13,338 nt of DNA from Propionibacterium sp. (GTDB taxonomy: Bacteria > Actinomycetota > Actinomycetes > Propionibacteriales > Propionibacteriaceae). Made by a program: the position numbers and the translations under genes. Positions 13,235-13,338 of this stretch are shown in pieces. Where the stretch lies: the NCBI GenBank assembly GCA_022837595.1, contig JALHFX010000091.1:1-13338 (forward strand), in the 5' to 3' direction. How positions within the stretch are numbered: the first letter of the stretch is position 1; each line of letters begins with the position of its first letter. A model generated the notes under the pieces. The model saw only the letters and a list, made by a program, of their open reading frames with translations, was not told where the DNA came from and made no database searches.

Positions 13235-13338
13235 TCAGTGGTGTCGTCCGTCGCGTTGTTTGACGATGGCGACGTCTTGGTCGGTGACGATGGGTTGAGA
13301 TGGGGACGCCCCGCCGGGGTGGTCCGGCGGGGCGTGGG
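13235..13338 (-). CDS. Possible 3' end of a minus-strand gene (truncated by window edge)
   Basis: A minus-strand frame is open from the right edge and ends at TGA 13235-13237. It ends with the residues SQPIVTDQDVAIVKQRDGRHH, preceded by Pro/Gly/His-rich sequence over the terminal hairpin. The final stretch has normal coding character, but the visible part is only 34 codons and I do not recognise it. It would be convergent with hepT, stop codons 17 bp apart. Confidence 0.25.
   Translation of the reverse strand, partial: HAPPDHPGGASPSQPIVTDQDVAIVKQRDGRHH
13306..13335. terminator. GC-rich 12-bp stem hairpin at the right edge
   Basis: Arms 13306-13317 (ACGCCCCGCCGG) and 13324-13335 are exact reverse complements around GGTGGT. 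It lies 88 bp after the hepT stop and could end that operon's transcript; no T-run follows within the window. It also lies inside the possible minus-strand reading frame, so one of the two readings may be wrong. Confidence 0.45.

Overview
High-GC DNA with GTG and TTG starts, an actinobacterial-type fatty-acid ligase, pirin, LapA-domain and META-domain genes, and TA or integrase remnants of actinobacterial type. I infer an Actinomycetota chromosome; the genus cannot be fixed from the sequence alone.

Layout. Positions 1 to about 5.65 kb look like ordinary chromosome. They hold the 3' end of a SAM-dependent methyltransferase (+), a pirin-family cupin (+), a convergent long-chain acyl-CoA ligase (-) with an unusual tail, a small LapA-domain membrane protein (+), a dense cluster of short repeats and a long hairpin, a tandem META-domain lipoprotein (-), and a CPBP-type intramembrane protease (-). 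From about 6.1 kb to the right end the window looks like accessory DNA assembled from fragments. It carries a stub resembling an IstA transposase start joined to a Walker A fragment of VirD4/TraG type. Next come a large unrecognised surface or membrane protein (581 aa, -), a frameshifted small zinc-knuckle-like gene (+), and a 37-bp palindrome. These are followed by a DUF5677-like protein (+), a four-helix membrane protein (-), a HigB-HigA type II toxin-antitoxin pair (-), a 62-bp inverted-repeat element, a frameshifted integrase-like remnant (-), a decapitated Fic-domain remnant (+), an intact MntA-HepT pair (+), and possibly the 3' end of another minus-strand gene.

How the genes fit together. 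The left part has lipid activation (FadD), envelope proteins (LapA-like, META lipoprotein, CPBP protease) and a stress-linked cupin, with no clear operon. The right part looks like a hotspot where mobile elements came and went. Two intact toxin-antitoxin modules (HigBA and MntA-HepT) sit beside debris of a transposase, a conjugation coupling protein, an integrase and a Fic protein. The intact but unassigned genes in this zone (581-aa membrane protein, DUF5677-like protein, 4-TM protein) are the best candidates for an undescribed function. They are not arranged as a clear operon, so a joint system is only a hypothesis.
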